NCBI GenBank assembly: GCA_900239685.1 | Contig: OENT01000008.1 | Coordinates: 124,001-188,000, forward strand | Reading direction: 5' to 3' | Length of the DNA stretch: 64,000 nucleotides | Source of the DNA: Rotaria macrura | Taxonomy: Eukaryota > Rotifera > Eurotatoria > Philodinida > Philodinidae | In this document: piece after piece, positions 51,201-62,058 of the stretch | How the letters are laid out: the number at the start of each line of letters is the position of its first letter | Numbering within the stretch: the stretch's first letter is position 1 | Position numbers and translations under genes: made by a program | Notes under the pieces: generated by a model | Told to the model about the DNA's origin: nothing | Database searches by the model: none | What the model saw: only the letters and a program-made list of their open reading frames with translations

Positions 51201-51693
51201 GTCTCTTCGTCTTCTTAATGGTGCAGAAGGTAAGATGAATGTATTAGAAATGTTACTATTACAATCATGTTATTTTTAGGCAAAAAACGTATTTGCCAAC
51301 TAGCTAATAATACACGTTACTTTCGACAAAAACTAGTCGATATGGGCTTTATTGTGTACGGTAATAAAAATTCACCCGTTATTCCAATGTTACTTTATTT
51401 ACCTGCACGTGTAACTCGTTTCAATCGAGAAATGCTACGTCGAGGTATTGCTGTTGTTACTGTTGGATTTCCCGCAACAAAATTGTTAGAAGCTCGTGTA
51501 CGTTTTTGTATGTCAGCTGCACATACACATCAAATGCTTGATACCGTTCGTTACACGTTTTCTTTGTTTTTGTCTGACAACAACTTGTGTTTTCTCATAG
51601 GCTTTAGCAGCAATCGATGAAGTCGGTACCGAAATATCATTACGTTATTCAACCAAGCATAAGCATCGGCGTTTAGGAGATATTTTAGTTTGA
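48203..51693 (+). CDS. SPTLC2: Serine palmitoyltransferase, long-chain base subunit 2
   Basis: It condenses serine with palmitoyl-CoA to 3-ketosphinganine, the first step of sphingolipid synthesis, at the ER as a heterodimer with SPTLC1. Eleven in-phase exons (48203-48421, 48481-48635, 48688-48833, 49042-49121, 49178-49222, 49272-49365, 49430-49535, 49591-49810, 51115-51229, 51280-51545, 51601-51693) give 1,539 nt, 512 residues. Landmarks: [20 protein letters not shown] membrane segment, [60 protein letters not shown], and [13 protein letters not shown] with the lysine that binds pyridoxal phosphate, which marks the catalytic subunit. The C terminus is shorter than in vertebrates. Intron 8 is 1,304 nt with nothing recognisable in it. 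An in-frame ATG at 48161 could extend the start, but an acceptor-like TTTTTGAAG lies between. Confidence 0.96.
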
Positions 51694-53798
51694 AAATATT
51701 TTCAGATAGACTATACACACGATCGTTACTCTCTTGCATTCCACTTATTCAGAACAGTATCCATCTGTCAATAGATCTCAGTATCTGACTATATTCGCTT
51801 TAGTTTATTACTTATCATGTTCCTTTTCTTTTTATACATCTTTTTGATTATTGACTAATAATCATGGTATATAACTTCACTTATTTTACGTTTATCAGAC
51901 TTTTGTATGACTTGTAGATGTAAAGTCCGATGTACTCGGTCTACTTTGTCATATGTTGCCTCGATATGTCTTTCTTTTCGTTGGTTTCTTGTATTGTAAT
52001 ACATGTACTCATAATCTGTCCAATACATTGTACATTTTGGTTTTCTATTTTTCATTCACTCTTTAGGGCACTGAACAAACGTCGAACACTGAAATGTGTT
52101 CGATATGCATTACAAACACGTTGTAAATTTACTATAATAAATTGTTCGATTTGTTTGTATGTTCGTTTTTATGTATTTCATGATATAGTAATAAAATCAT
52201 TATCGTAATTTTATTAAAAATATGGCATGAGAGAGAAAGAATACCTTTTTTTCTCAATTGACATAATGCATGCGTTGGCAGTGATAAAATGATGACGCAG
52301 CACACCGAGACAAACGGTAATGTTAAAACAATATAAAGGTAGAAAAGGTTTTTCATTGATCCATCGTTAAATTATCTACAAATATGATGAATATATGATG
52401 CAGAAAAGCTTTCAGATAAATTCATTTCTATTGTCATCGTAAAAGTATTCGTTTTACAGATTATCTTTTTCTTCAATTGAATAAATTGTTGCTTACTCAA
52501 AAGTAAATCACCATCAAATGTTGCAAAGTACTTTCGATATCAATTCTGAACAGGCATTTCACTTTAGTTCTCTGAAAATGTTTGTAAGCGACATAGGATG
52601 AAGAAACATACTTTCCAGAAGATTCTACATGATAAATGAGAATATCTTTCATATTAATCAAATCTCGTTGCAGAGTTTTTCCATAGAATAAAACTTACGA
52701 AGATTTAAAAGATAACTAATTGCAAAGTATCACAAAAAGATACGGAGAGAAACAGTTAGTGAAGTCTTATTGATAATACGAGAAATAGAGAGACAGCTAA
52801 TAATTTCAATCGGTTGTACTTTACTAGTATAGGTTCAAACTTTTTTTTTGACGAAGTTTGTTAGCGAGTAATTAAAAATTGTGTACTGTACTTTATTGAT
52901 TATATTCTTTACGTCACAGATAATGATGCGTGTCGTTGATAAGCAATCGAATAGGTTGTTTACGACAGACGAACTATTTTCTTCGAATTTGGAAGATAGA
53001 GCAAAAGAATGATGAACATATGTGTCACAATCACGAACTACTTAGTATATCACAACATCCAAGTGACAAGTGAGAGGATTCTCTACCTAAAACTCGATGC
53101 TTGAACTGCAAAGAGATTGCACTGGCTACTTTTAATCCTATGGTAGACCAATGAAAGATGTAGTATAGTTAAAATATCGATTGCCCTTGCTAATTGTCGA
53201 TTTCTATAATGAAAGAGCTAGAAAGATGAAATTTCAACGAAAAAAAAAACATAATTAAAAGCAAGATAGAAAGAACAATCTTTCATGCACAAGCAACTAC
53301 TGAATAACCTCATCAAATGTTTCAAATTGACAAATAATACTCGAGTCATGGTTGTTAATTGACCGTATATATGTATGTATGAGAAGCAAGAAATGATAGC
53401 TATATGATGAAAGAAATTATGTTGGACCTTGTGCTATAGTGTTACGAATAGTTTTCGAATATACTATATTGATGCATATGCTCTTATCCGTATATTTCGG
53501 CAACAAAGTGTGAATGTTGCAAGCCGTTCAGTCATGTTCAGAAAGAAAACACGTATGAATACTTTGTGCTAATAGAAAGTGAAATTTGTCGAGTTCGTTG
53601 AAACGACAATTGAAACAATAAAATCTCGACAGTATTAGATAACTCAATCTCGTGAAATTTCTTATCAGATACCCTTCCATAAAAACAAGTTAAATGTACT
53701 CGTAACAGGGACATTGCTGGATAAAATTATGCTTCTTCTTCTTTATTGTTGACAAGAAAAACAGATGTTGTTGTCAAAAGATGCGGTAGTTTTTTTAT
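51694..53798. other. Intergenic between SPTLC2 and the small minus-strand ORF
   Basis: No gene supported. A possible short plus-strand exon follows the acceptor-like TTCACTCTTTAG at about 52054-52065 (ALNKRRTLKCVRYALQTR), without a partner. The rest is AT-rich. Confidence 0.4.
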
Positions 53799-54005
53799 TT
53801 ATTTCAAGCAATAGTTCTTTTGGCTAGTCGTGCTTGTGTGAATAGGTCGTCGTCGATCTAGTCGCCATATTTTGATAATCGGAGAGATACGTACATCCAA
53901 TTGCAATATATCATACATTTGCATCTCTGGCATAGAAATCAATAGACTTGATAGGTAACGGGTCTTATTTCCTTGTATCGACTGTTGATTGTTATCATAC
54001 GACAT
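53799..54005 (-). CDS. Hypothetical 68-residue protein, head-to-head with ethanolamine kinase
   Basis: A complete ATG-to-stop frame with balanced codon use (MSYDNNQQSIQGNKTRYLSS, then MPEMQMYDILQLDVRISPII and a basic, Ser/Thr-rich tail). No plus-strand gene overlaps it, so it is not a shadow. Its ATG lies 55 bp from the kinase ATG on the other strand, so the two would share a very short promoter. It has no signal peptide or membrane segment. I do not recognise it, and it could be the first exon of a larger gene or chance. Confidence 0.38.
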   Translation of the reverse strand: MSYDNNQQSIQGNKTRYLSSLLISMPEMQMYDILQLDVRISPIIKIWRLDRRRPIHTSTTSQKNYCLK

Positions 54006-54039
54006 AAAAGCTATTCCGTGTCTAAAGATACATCCTTAA

Positions 54040-54060
54040 GTTAATTTCATCTTTTTTTAG
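54040..54060 (+). promoter_or_regulatory. Splice acceptor immediately before the kinase start codon
   Basis: A pyrimidine-rich tract ending CTTTTTTTAG directly abuts the ATG at 54061. It is either the end of a 5'-UTR intron or a spliced-leader trans-splicing acceptor. Confidence 0.5.
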
Positions 54061-55201
54061 ATGAGTCTATTGCTTTCCTCTTCAATTGCACTCTCAACAT
54101 CGTCTCTACTGACAGACATCTTTCGCTTAATTGAACTTCTTCGTCCTCACTGGTCTTCATCTAGTACTAAAATTCAACAATTCACCGAGGGCCTCACTAA
54201 TACAATTTTTGGAATTTTCAATAATTCAGATCGGTCAGAAGCATTTGTTGTTAAAATTTTTGGTTTCAAAACAGAAGAATTCATCAGTCGTGATGCTGAA
54301 CTAGACACTCTGTGCACTCTTTCAGAACATGGACTTGCACAACCTGTTCTTCTTCGATTTAGCAATGGAATTATTTATAAATTTTCTCCGGGTGAAATCT
54401 GCACAAGAGATGAAATTCGAAGCACAACGATTGCTCCACTCATTGCTCGTAATATGGCAAAACTTCACTCGTTGCCAATTCAAGATACGAATCAGAAGGC
54501 ATGTCTCATTCCGTTAATGCAAAAGTTCTTAGCTTTAATTGACAGTAAAAATGGCAGATCAGAAGGTAATTAATTATAGTTAACGAGAGGAGTACTTTAA
54601 AAAATGAATGATCTTAAAATAGATGATGCTTACACTAGCGAAGTTTCTTCTGTTTCCAAGATCTGTAAAAATCTAGTTTAGCATAAGCCTCTTGTCTTTA
54701 ATAGATTGGATATCTCTCGCATCTGATGTTGATTGGATAGAGCGAGATGTGTTACCTCGACTTATTCCGAATCCTCAATATGGTATTGATTTAGTTTTAT
54801 GTCACAATGACGTTCTATGCAAAAATATTGTCTACAATCCATCGTTACAAACGGTGTCTTTTATTGATTACGAATACTCTGGAATCAATTTCGCTCTATT
54901 CGATGTTGCCAATCATTTCGTCGAATATGCAGGTGTCGATCAGATCGATTTCGATAGATATCCAACCAAAGAAGAACAATGTCGATGGCTTGAAATTTAT
55001 TTCGCAGGAAGGAATTTGAAGTTTGATGATGCTAAACCGATATGTCATCTCGTCGATCGATTTGCGGCCTTGTCTCATCTTTGTTATGGACTTTGGGGAC
55101 TTACTCAAGCTTGTTATGGTAAAATTGATTATGATTATGGTCTGTACGCACGCCGTCGACTCAACAGATTCAGAGAACTTAAATATTTACTGTTCAAATA
55201 A
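54061..55201 (+). CDS. ETNK1: Ethanolamine kinase
   Basis: It phosphorylates ethanolamine with ATP, the first step of the CDP-ethanolamine (Kennedy) route to phosphatidylethanolamine, in the cytosol. Two exons (54061-54565, 54705-55201) join in phase to 1,002 nt, 333 residues. QFTEGLTNTIF is the N-lobe glycine-loop equivalent. KIFG and the LIARNMAKLHSLP helix follow. VLCHNDVLCKNIVYN is the Brenner motif with catalytic Asp and Asn, and VSFIDYEYSGINFALFDVAN the metal-binding choline-kinase motif. NHFVEYAGV and the wording of the C-terminal lobe favour ethanolamine over choline kinase, though the family is close. AATAAA overlaps the stop codon, possibly by chance. Confidence 0.93.
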
Positions 55202-56978
55202 ACATAATAGGATTCATTTTGATAGGTTTCTTTTTTCATAAAGCTTCTATGACTTATTTGATCGTGATCGATTTACTTTCTGTAGTAAGTTTATTTTAAA
55301 AGAAGTATTCATATTTCCTAATTGTTCACAAATAGAATTTTTTAAAACACTGAAATACAAAAAGAAGTATTACCGAATCATTGTGACAAGTCGATTAGCA
55401 TAGTTGTTGACATCTGCTACGACTGAGTTTTGTTTTCGAGCTTTGAAATGTTCATAAACGTGCTCGTCGTATGATGATTTCGATAGAGACTGGTGCATAT
55501 TCTCATTGGTACAAATATAGAATCTCAATTATTCTTATAAAAAACGATACAGATTCAGAGTTTTACGAAATTTGAAATTATAACTGTAGTTGACAGGATG
55601 ATTTTTGCGAACGAGAGTGTCAAATATAGATTTTCTTATATTCACTCACGCCCATCAACCTTTATTACAAACGCTTCTTCAACCGTTTAGTTGATCAGTA
55701 AATCATTTTCCTGCTCGACATAGACAAAATTAACACAGATTACCGCTGATAATAAATGACATCCATCGCTTTGCCGCAATTTTGAGTTAGGGCTTAAATT
55801 CGCGAAACATTTATAAGCGTTGATACTGTTCTTCTCTTCCACCAACATTGTAATTATATCTACAAACAAATGTGTATCATCATGCAAACATTTTATATAG
55901 ATTGACGAAGTCATTTTCTATCAAACATGCATTTTTTCCTCTCATTGTTATTCTCTAGAACAGTTACACATACGTTAATATTAAAAACAAATACAGTCTT
56001 TTGAATGACATGAAAAAGATGATTACAGAATGGTGTTAGTTGCTTTTGTAAGGGGGAAAATTTTTCACGCCCTGAGTTTACAGCGTCTGTGAGGATACCA
56101 AGTTAAAATCAAGCAAACTATCGTCAAGTAGATATCCGAATTCCATTAGGAGCGCTGCCAAAAAATACCTGATCAGTTTATGATACCGACTATTTATCAT
56201 CTTATCACCTAGTGATATTATTTTCAAAATATATTGTAATTCAATTGCGTAGAACTTCTCTCGTCATCGTCAGATACGAAATTTTAACGACTTTTTCAAA
56301 AGATATTTATTGTCTTCATCAGACTTGGTTGGAAATCGACTTTTAGTTTCATTAATTTGAGATGCCTTTCTAATATCACTAGGGGTCATCAATCGTTATC
56401 TGTTTTTTTCTCTCATTGCCTTAGATATATATATATATATATATATGATACAACGTTTCTTATCAAACAAAAACAATCTTTTTTTATATAGGTACATCTT
56501 TGAATTCGAAGGTGTCGCAATCATTAATGTTGACAGAATCCATAGACGTTACTAAGAACCTGTCTTATGCAGAATTTCCATTTGACAATTGTTACTGGAT
56601 CATTGGATGGTGTAGACGTACTTTGATTGTAAGAGATAGCTTTAAAATACTGTCACCATCGCTAGCGAATGTAACATCATCTGATGTGAGAAGGGTAATC
56701 TTAGAAAAGATTTTCACTCACTCATTTTCTTACATCTGCAATTTATATTCAATATTTTAAGTGATAGAATACATCTTTATTTTCAATATTTTTCGATCCT
56801 GTAAAGGACAATAGAGTTTTGTCCGACATAAAATATGATTTATTATGCGTTAGTACTCGATCTTCCATATGAAATTGTTCGAGAGGGCTTCTGTAACGTC
56901 CAATGGATACACATTTTATCGATTGTCTGATCACTGCAACGTCGATATGCATTCGATAGGAACATCTATATCAATCAG
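55202..56978. other. Intergenic between ethanolamine kinase and TLDc genes (tail-to-tail)
   Basis: Frames here are short and lack motifs, including 86 codons on + at 56500-56760. It holds a (TA)n run near 56425. Confidence 0.45.
56425..56446. repeat. (TA)n microsatellite
   Basis: An alternating TA run of about 22 bases. Confidence 0.85.
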
Positions 56979-58040
56979 CTACACTCGTCGGTAGACTTCT
57001 ATTTCAGATGTGGTAAAATTTGTCGTACCTGTGAATGTCGTTTCACCTTTACCAGTCGTATCAATATAGTTAGTAGGAAACGTCGAGTTGCTGATCTTAT
57101 TAATATGGCTGTTTGCATGAATACAAAGATCAAAATTGCCAAATGTTGGTCCAAATCTGAAGAGTGATCCAATAGCGGAAGTACCTGGTGGCCTGATCGG
57201 GTACTTGGTTGGCTGTATGTGATGAGGATTTATCAAAGTAAAGAGGAACGCTTTACTATCATTACTCCAAACTATATCCTTTTCGTTTTTCCAACTGACA
57301 CTTGTATATCCACCAAAAAGACACTTGTTCGCTGATATCACTGTCATAGTTGGACCTTGATCCGCACAAAGACGAATAAATTCATCGTTGAAGCCATCTC
57401 GTGTTCCTCGATAAATTAACTGCCATTGCTGATCATGTCTTCCATAGAACCCATTTAATATCGTCTGCTGCTCAAATGTTAACAGGGACGTATTGAGAAA
57501 CAATTGTCGAACAGACTGGTTATCTGATTTTTTCCATTCGATCTGAATTATTTTTGACCAGTTTACAGGTATGCATGTAATATCGATGTTCAACTTTGAA
57601 GTCAGCTGCAATTTAATGTCCTCGAGTTCTTGTTTCAATCTTTCAAGATCTTGTTCAAAAAAATCATCATTCTCCTTACGAATACGTAATTCATTGGATA
57701 GACGAACAAATGCATTTTTGCTTTCTTCTGTTGCTAACAGACTTTGTGTTAGTTTTCGAGCTTCATCTGCTGTTTTTCTTACACTAATTAGAGCTTCCTG
57801 TTCCCATTTATTGATTTCGGCAAATGCTTCATGCTGTTCTCGACTAGTTCCTGTCAGCTCACAATGAAACATATCGCGCTCCGTACATAATAATTCCAAA
57901 CGAGCTTCAAGTTCTCGCCGATGAATAGTAAAATGATCGGAACAGAAACGTAATGAACATCCATCACAATTTATCAGACCCATCTTTTTACAATTTATTG
58001 TACCAACACATCTGTGTGAAATCGAACTTTTTGTTGCCAT
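56979..58040 (-). CDS. TLDc-domain protein with N-terminal zinc-binding module and coiled coil
   Basis: A single uninterrupted frame of 353 residues from the ATG at 58040. An upstream in-frame ATG at 58136 adds 32 unlikely residues. Residues about 9-45 place Cys/His as C-x5-C-x7-C-x2-C-x4-C-x2-H-x3-H, a B-box-like zinc site. Residues 45-155 are a charged coiled coil. From about 185 on, LLTFEQQTILNGFYG, WQLIYRGTRDGF, PTMTVISANKCLFGGYTSVS, KAFLFTLINPH and FGPTFGNFDLCI follow the order of the TLDc fold, which ends with EIEVYRR. TLDc proteins are linked to oxidative-stress resistance and V-ATPase binding, but this architecture is lineage-specific and its role is unknown. It has no introns, unlike most neighbours. 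Confidence 0.83.
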   Translation of the reverse strand: MATKSSISHRCVGTINCKKMGLINCDGCSLRFCSDHFTIHRRELEARLELLCTERDMFHCELTGTSREQHEAFAEINKWEQEALISVRKTADEARKLTQSLLATEESKNAFVRLSNELRIRKENDDFFEQDLERLKQELEDIKLQLTSKLNIDITCIPVNWSKIIQIEWKKSDNQSVRQLFLNTSLLTFEQQTILNGFYGRHDQQWQLIYRGTRDGFNDEFIRLCADQGPTMTVISANKCLFGGYTSVSWKNEKDIVWSNDSKAFLFTLINPHHIQPTKYPIRPPGTSAIGSLFRFGPTFGNFDLCIHANSHINKISNSTFPTNYIDTTGKGETTFTGTTNFTTSEIEVYRRV

Positions 58041-58812
58041 GAATCTAATGCAATAAAGACTAAACACGAACAAATCTTTAGAAAAAACTTGCCAGAATAC
58101 ATTGTTTATTCTGTTTTTTCTTTCTGTTCGTGACATCTACGAGCAATCAAGAGCCGGTCAAATTTGATTCGTAAAATAAAATAAAGGTAGTGACAAAAAT
58201 GTTATTATATCATGTCGCGTCATCTAGAAAGTAATCAATTTCTTTGCGTCTCGACTATCGGATGTGCTGCTGTGACCTTAAGTCTGCCCGTACAAACATA
58301 TGAAAAGACATGAAGAGAGATCGAGAACCACAAGTTCTAACTAATAAGAAGGCTTCAAATTAGTTGTGTTATACATAGAAATTTTGATAGTTTTGTCAAG
58401 AATAATTCGTTGGTGAATTCCACCTTGAAGAGACAAACTTTTTAGTATTCAACTCACTGGTTCAGAAATTATATGTATGTTTATACCAATTCAGGTTATT
58501 TAAGTATTCTGAAGTAAAAAATTGGTGAAAATAAATATATTACGATAGAAAAAACGGTTCAGTTGCTGTCATTGAGTACAAACTAAATCAATTTTTCAAG
58601 ATTTTAGAAGGGCTATATGAATATTACTTTGCTCATTTCATTGTTTGTAATGGAACATAGTATGTTCTGCCACAGCAATTTTATTTGTTAGATGAATAGA
58701 AGGGTTTCTTGCCGGATTAGCAATCTGTAACGACGAATAAATAGGATAAAGTCTACCCAAGCAGACAATATTTTTCGAAAACGCGCTTAAGCGCACGAAA
58801 ATGGACGGAAAA
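58041..58812. other. Intergenic upstream of the TLDc gene
   Basis: Probable promoter side of the TLDc gene. No other feature was recognised until the foldback element. Confidence 0.45.
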
Positions 58813-59156
58813 TCTAGGAAAGTGGACGTGTTTGGATGGCAATCGATGTTCCCGATGGTGAGTGAAAAATGCTCATTTCCCCACCTTTTTGTGCGTTTAA
58901 TCGCGTTTTCAGTCGAAAAACGCGTATAAATGCATAAAAAGAAGAGAAATTGTGGCCATCTTATTAATATTTAAGAATTCTTATTATGATCCAGTCATTT
59001 ACAACGACTATGAAATTAATGACCATTATTTCTCTTTTTCTTTATGCATTTACACGCGTTTTTCGACTGAAAACGCACAAAAAGGTGGAGAGATGAGCGT
59101 TTTTCACTCACCATCGGGAACGTCAATTGCGGTCCAAATACCTCCACTTTGCTAGA
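58813..59156. mobile_element. Foldback MITE-like element, ~130-bp inverted arms
   Basis: The left arm 58813-58950 matches the reverse complement of 59029-59156. Shared blocks are CTAG..AAAGTGGA, TTCCCGATGGTGAGTGAAAA, CCACCTTTTTGTGCGTTT, TTTTCAGTCGAAAAACGCGT and AAATGCATAAA. The left arm carries about 10 extra bases (TAATCGCGTT). Symmetry continues into the roughly 80-bp centre. The arms differ by more than the first element's, so it is older or of another family. No coding capacity and no clear target duplication were seen. A 67-codon plus-strand frame at 58952-59155 is part of the right arm. Confidence 0.75.
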
Positions 59157-59881
59157 ACTCCAGGGAAAAGCGAAAATTCTGTATTTTAGCGTACGCCCAA
59201 ACTATATCATCCCTATCCTTCAGAAATTTTCAAGTGTTTCAAGTATACAAATCGACATTTCTTACAGTGAATCAACGGGGGTTCAACCTTTGTGAGCCTA
59301 CCTGACAATAAAACACACACACTTCATAGTACTCCAATATTAGAGCACCAATGTAGTAAAACGACATATTTTTGCTTTGTTATGAAATAAATTCATATAG
59401 ATTGGACTCCAGCTGATGTCATGTAACACATGCCGATGTAGACTTAAAGACCTGAAAATTTCTAAACGGTAGTTATGACATAGCTTGGGAGTATTCTGAA
59501 ATAGGGAAAATTTTGCTTTTCTCCCTTGACAGAACCTCTGTACAACTTATTGATTTGAATAAAAGTCGTATGAATCCATTGCTAAGATACTTCCACAAAA
59601 ACAATAAAACAGTCCTATATCGTACTAAGACAGTTAGCCTTTGCAAATCGAGACAGAATTCATCAGTTTTGGTCGAAGCACTTATTTGCTGTGATTTGTA
59701 TAATTGACTGTCGATTAAACTATAGCCATCCAATTTATATGGCACTAATAAATTAGCCGAACATATTGTTTCGTTAATTCAAAATTTTATATTATAAATC
59801 AAAAGAAAAGTGCTAGACAATAGAGAAAAACGGATCATATAAGACTCTAAGAAAAATTTGTACAGTAACACAATTGTCTTA
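59157..59881. other. Intergenic, nothing recognised
   Basis: Short overlapping frames on both strands near 59473-59745 share the same bases and show no motif. Confidence 0.4.
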
Positions 59882-60226
59882 TTAAGATGGCAGTGATTTT
59901 GGCTTCAAGTGACTATCCCTATGAAGGGTGCTCATCAAATGTTCGCGCTGTTTTTCCAAGCGTTTGATTTCTTCTTCGATACGTTTTTGTTCCAGTTCAA
60001 TATCATCGGAGTGAGTTTCCAATAGTTGATACTGTTGACGTAGTTTAGTCAAAAGTTCATCGTTCTGCTTGTGAAAGTAGACATTTTCGAAAGCTTGCTC
60101 ACGTTCTGCAAATTTACCATGAGCAGCATTGATAGATCCAGCTGTTGCATCGGTTGATGTTAAACGTGAACAACGAAGAATAATTGTAGCCTTTTGTTTT
60201 AAGGAATTCTCCAATACACGTAGCAT
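59882..60226 (-). CDS. ATP5IF1: Mitochondrial ATP synthase inhibitor IF1
   Basis: A single-exon frame of 114 residues, close to the family's usual length. The first 25-30 residues are basic and hydroxylated without acidic residues until LTSTDATAG, as expected of a mitochondrial targeting peptide. AGSINAAHGKFAEREQAFEN is the minimal inhibitory sequence that inserts into the F1 catalytic interface, followed by VYFHKQNDELLTKLRQQ. A long charged coiled coil (IELEQKRIEEEIKRLEKQRE) completes the dimerisation region. IF1 blocks ATP hydrolysis by ATP synthase when the proton gradient collapses. Neighbours are unrelated. Confidence 0.93.
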   Translation of the reverse strand: MLRVLENSLKQKATIILRCSRLTSTDATAGSINAAHGKFAEREQAFENVYFHKQNDELLTKLRQQYQLLETHSDDIELEQKRIEEEIKRLEKQREHLMSTLHRDSHLKPKSLPS

Positions 60227-62058
60227 GACAAATGATTAGACGATCGATTTCCAAATAGTTTTTCTTCTCAATAGAATTATAACGAATCATTATATATATG
60301 AAAAATTAGTACCCATCAACCCTTTTTTTTTGTGTACGCAAATCTTCTTTTTACGCAGAAAGATATGACGCTCTTTTTTTTATGAAGAATCACAAAATAA
60401 ATATACATTGTCGAAGAAAAGAAAAACAAGCATATGAATTAGTACGTTCTTTTGTTTTCCTCACTTTGTATACATGACGATAACGAGAGTAATATCCTAT
60501 TTCGAATTAGTGAATAGAGATCACTAGGTCTAGAAATTTTGGAACTAAACCACCAGTATTATCCAGTCCGATTGTATAGAGGATACTGAATAAAATATTT
60601 AAATCAGAATTTAATACTCGAAGTCGCTCGAAACATGACGTGTTTTGTTTAATCCAATGAGCAGTTAAAAAGAAGAATATCTACAGCTAATGGTGAACAA
60701 GATTTAATTATTGAAAACAAAACAAATTATTGTTTTTCATTTACAATGATCAAAAGAACAGAACGAAATAGTGTAGAATCAGATGAAGCATTATATGAAT
60801 AATAAATTCATGATGTTAGTCCGATTCAGATATTTTAATCTGGAAGAGTTTATTGTTGCTTTTCTACTATTTTTTATATTTAAATTAAAGATGAATTTTG
60901 GAATCAAATGTACAATAAATTAAAGTTCGAAAATGTATTTATGCATTTAAAATATTCCTTTGGACTCAGAATCGATCAAAAGGAATTTTGTGACCCGGAG
61001 CTGTACCCTGATACGTTTACAGGACTCTATTAGTGAATGATGTTTTGAGCAGACCATAGTGAAAAGCATACTTAATATTGCTTTACAGAGAATTTCTACA
61101 CTGACTTATAACTAAGTCTTTTAAAATATAACGTAATTCATATCTAAACGGACATAACATATTAGAATCTCTGATTCGGTAAGATAATTTTTCTTGCCTG
61201 GATTGGGGATCGCTGTTAAATAAATATCATGTTGCTTCTTTCCATATGTATATATTTATATATTAATTATAATTGATTGGGCCTGTTTTTTGTCACATAT
61301 ATTGGATATAAAAATTATTGAACATCTTACACAATTCTATTGACATGAAACATTAATGTAAATGATCTTTTTCCGAAAAACTTCCACAACAGTCTATATT
61401 CATACTTATTTACATATTAGATTGCACTCCATTGTTTTGATATTAATTTTGTCTTTAAATCCATGAGACAAATCGTATATTTCTGCAATGAAAACTGACT
61501 AGAGAAAACATCAATTATCGAATCCGACATTATATTCATATATAGTTCAGTAACGGCAATACAAAAGAATCCAATCATATATTTCTTTGAGACTACAACA
61601 GAGATCTCGATAATTATCATTGACTCGTAAAATATTAGGAATCATAGAAGAATAAATAAAATATATGAATTCGAGTTTGGTATAATCTTTGACTTTGTCG
61701 AAAGACGGTCATAGAGTTTAGATATAGATTTATCGAATGAGTTAATAGTACAATCGGGGAGAGGGAGGAAGGTCGAGAAATTATTGTACCTCCCCCTATC
61801 TAATCTTAAAAAAAGGTTCTCCCTTCAACTAGCTTGTAACGATGAGTTGATCAGCTGAGTACAAAGAATATGTTTAAAAGTCTGTTGGATTATTTGTTGA
61901 TAATCGATCATTTTTTTCACCATTCTCTATCTCGAGTAATTGTAATTTCAAGTAACACTGAACATGAAAAAAAAACAGAAATCACCGGAAAAAAAACTAT
62001 CTAATAAAACTTAGTATTAAACAAGAACGAAATAAGTAACAAAAAAAAACAACTTAAT
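60227..62058. other. Intergenic, nothing recognised
   Basis: AT-rich with short frames only. A 67-codon minus-strand frame at 61620-61417 has no motif. Confidence 0.4.
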
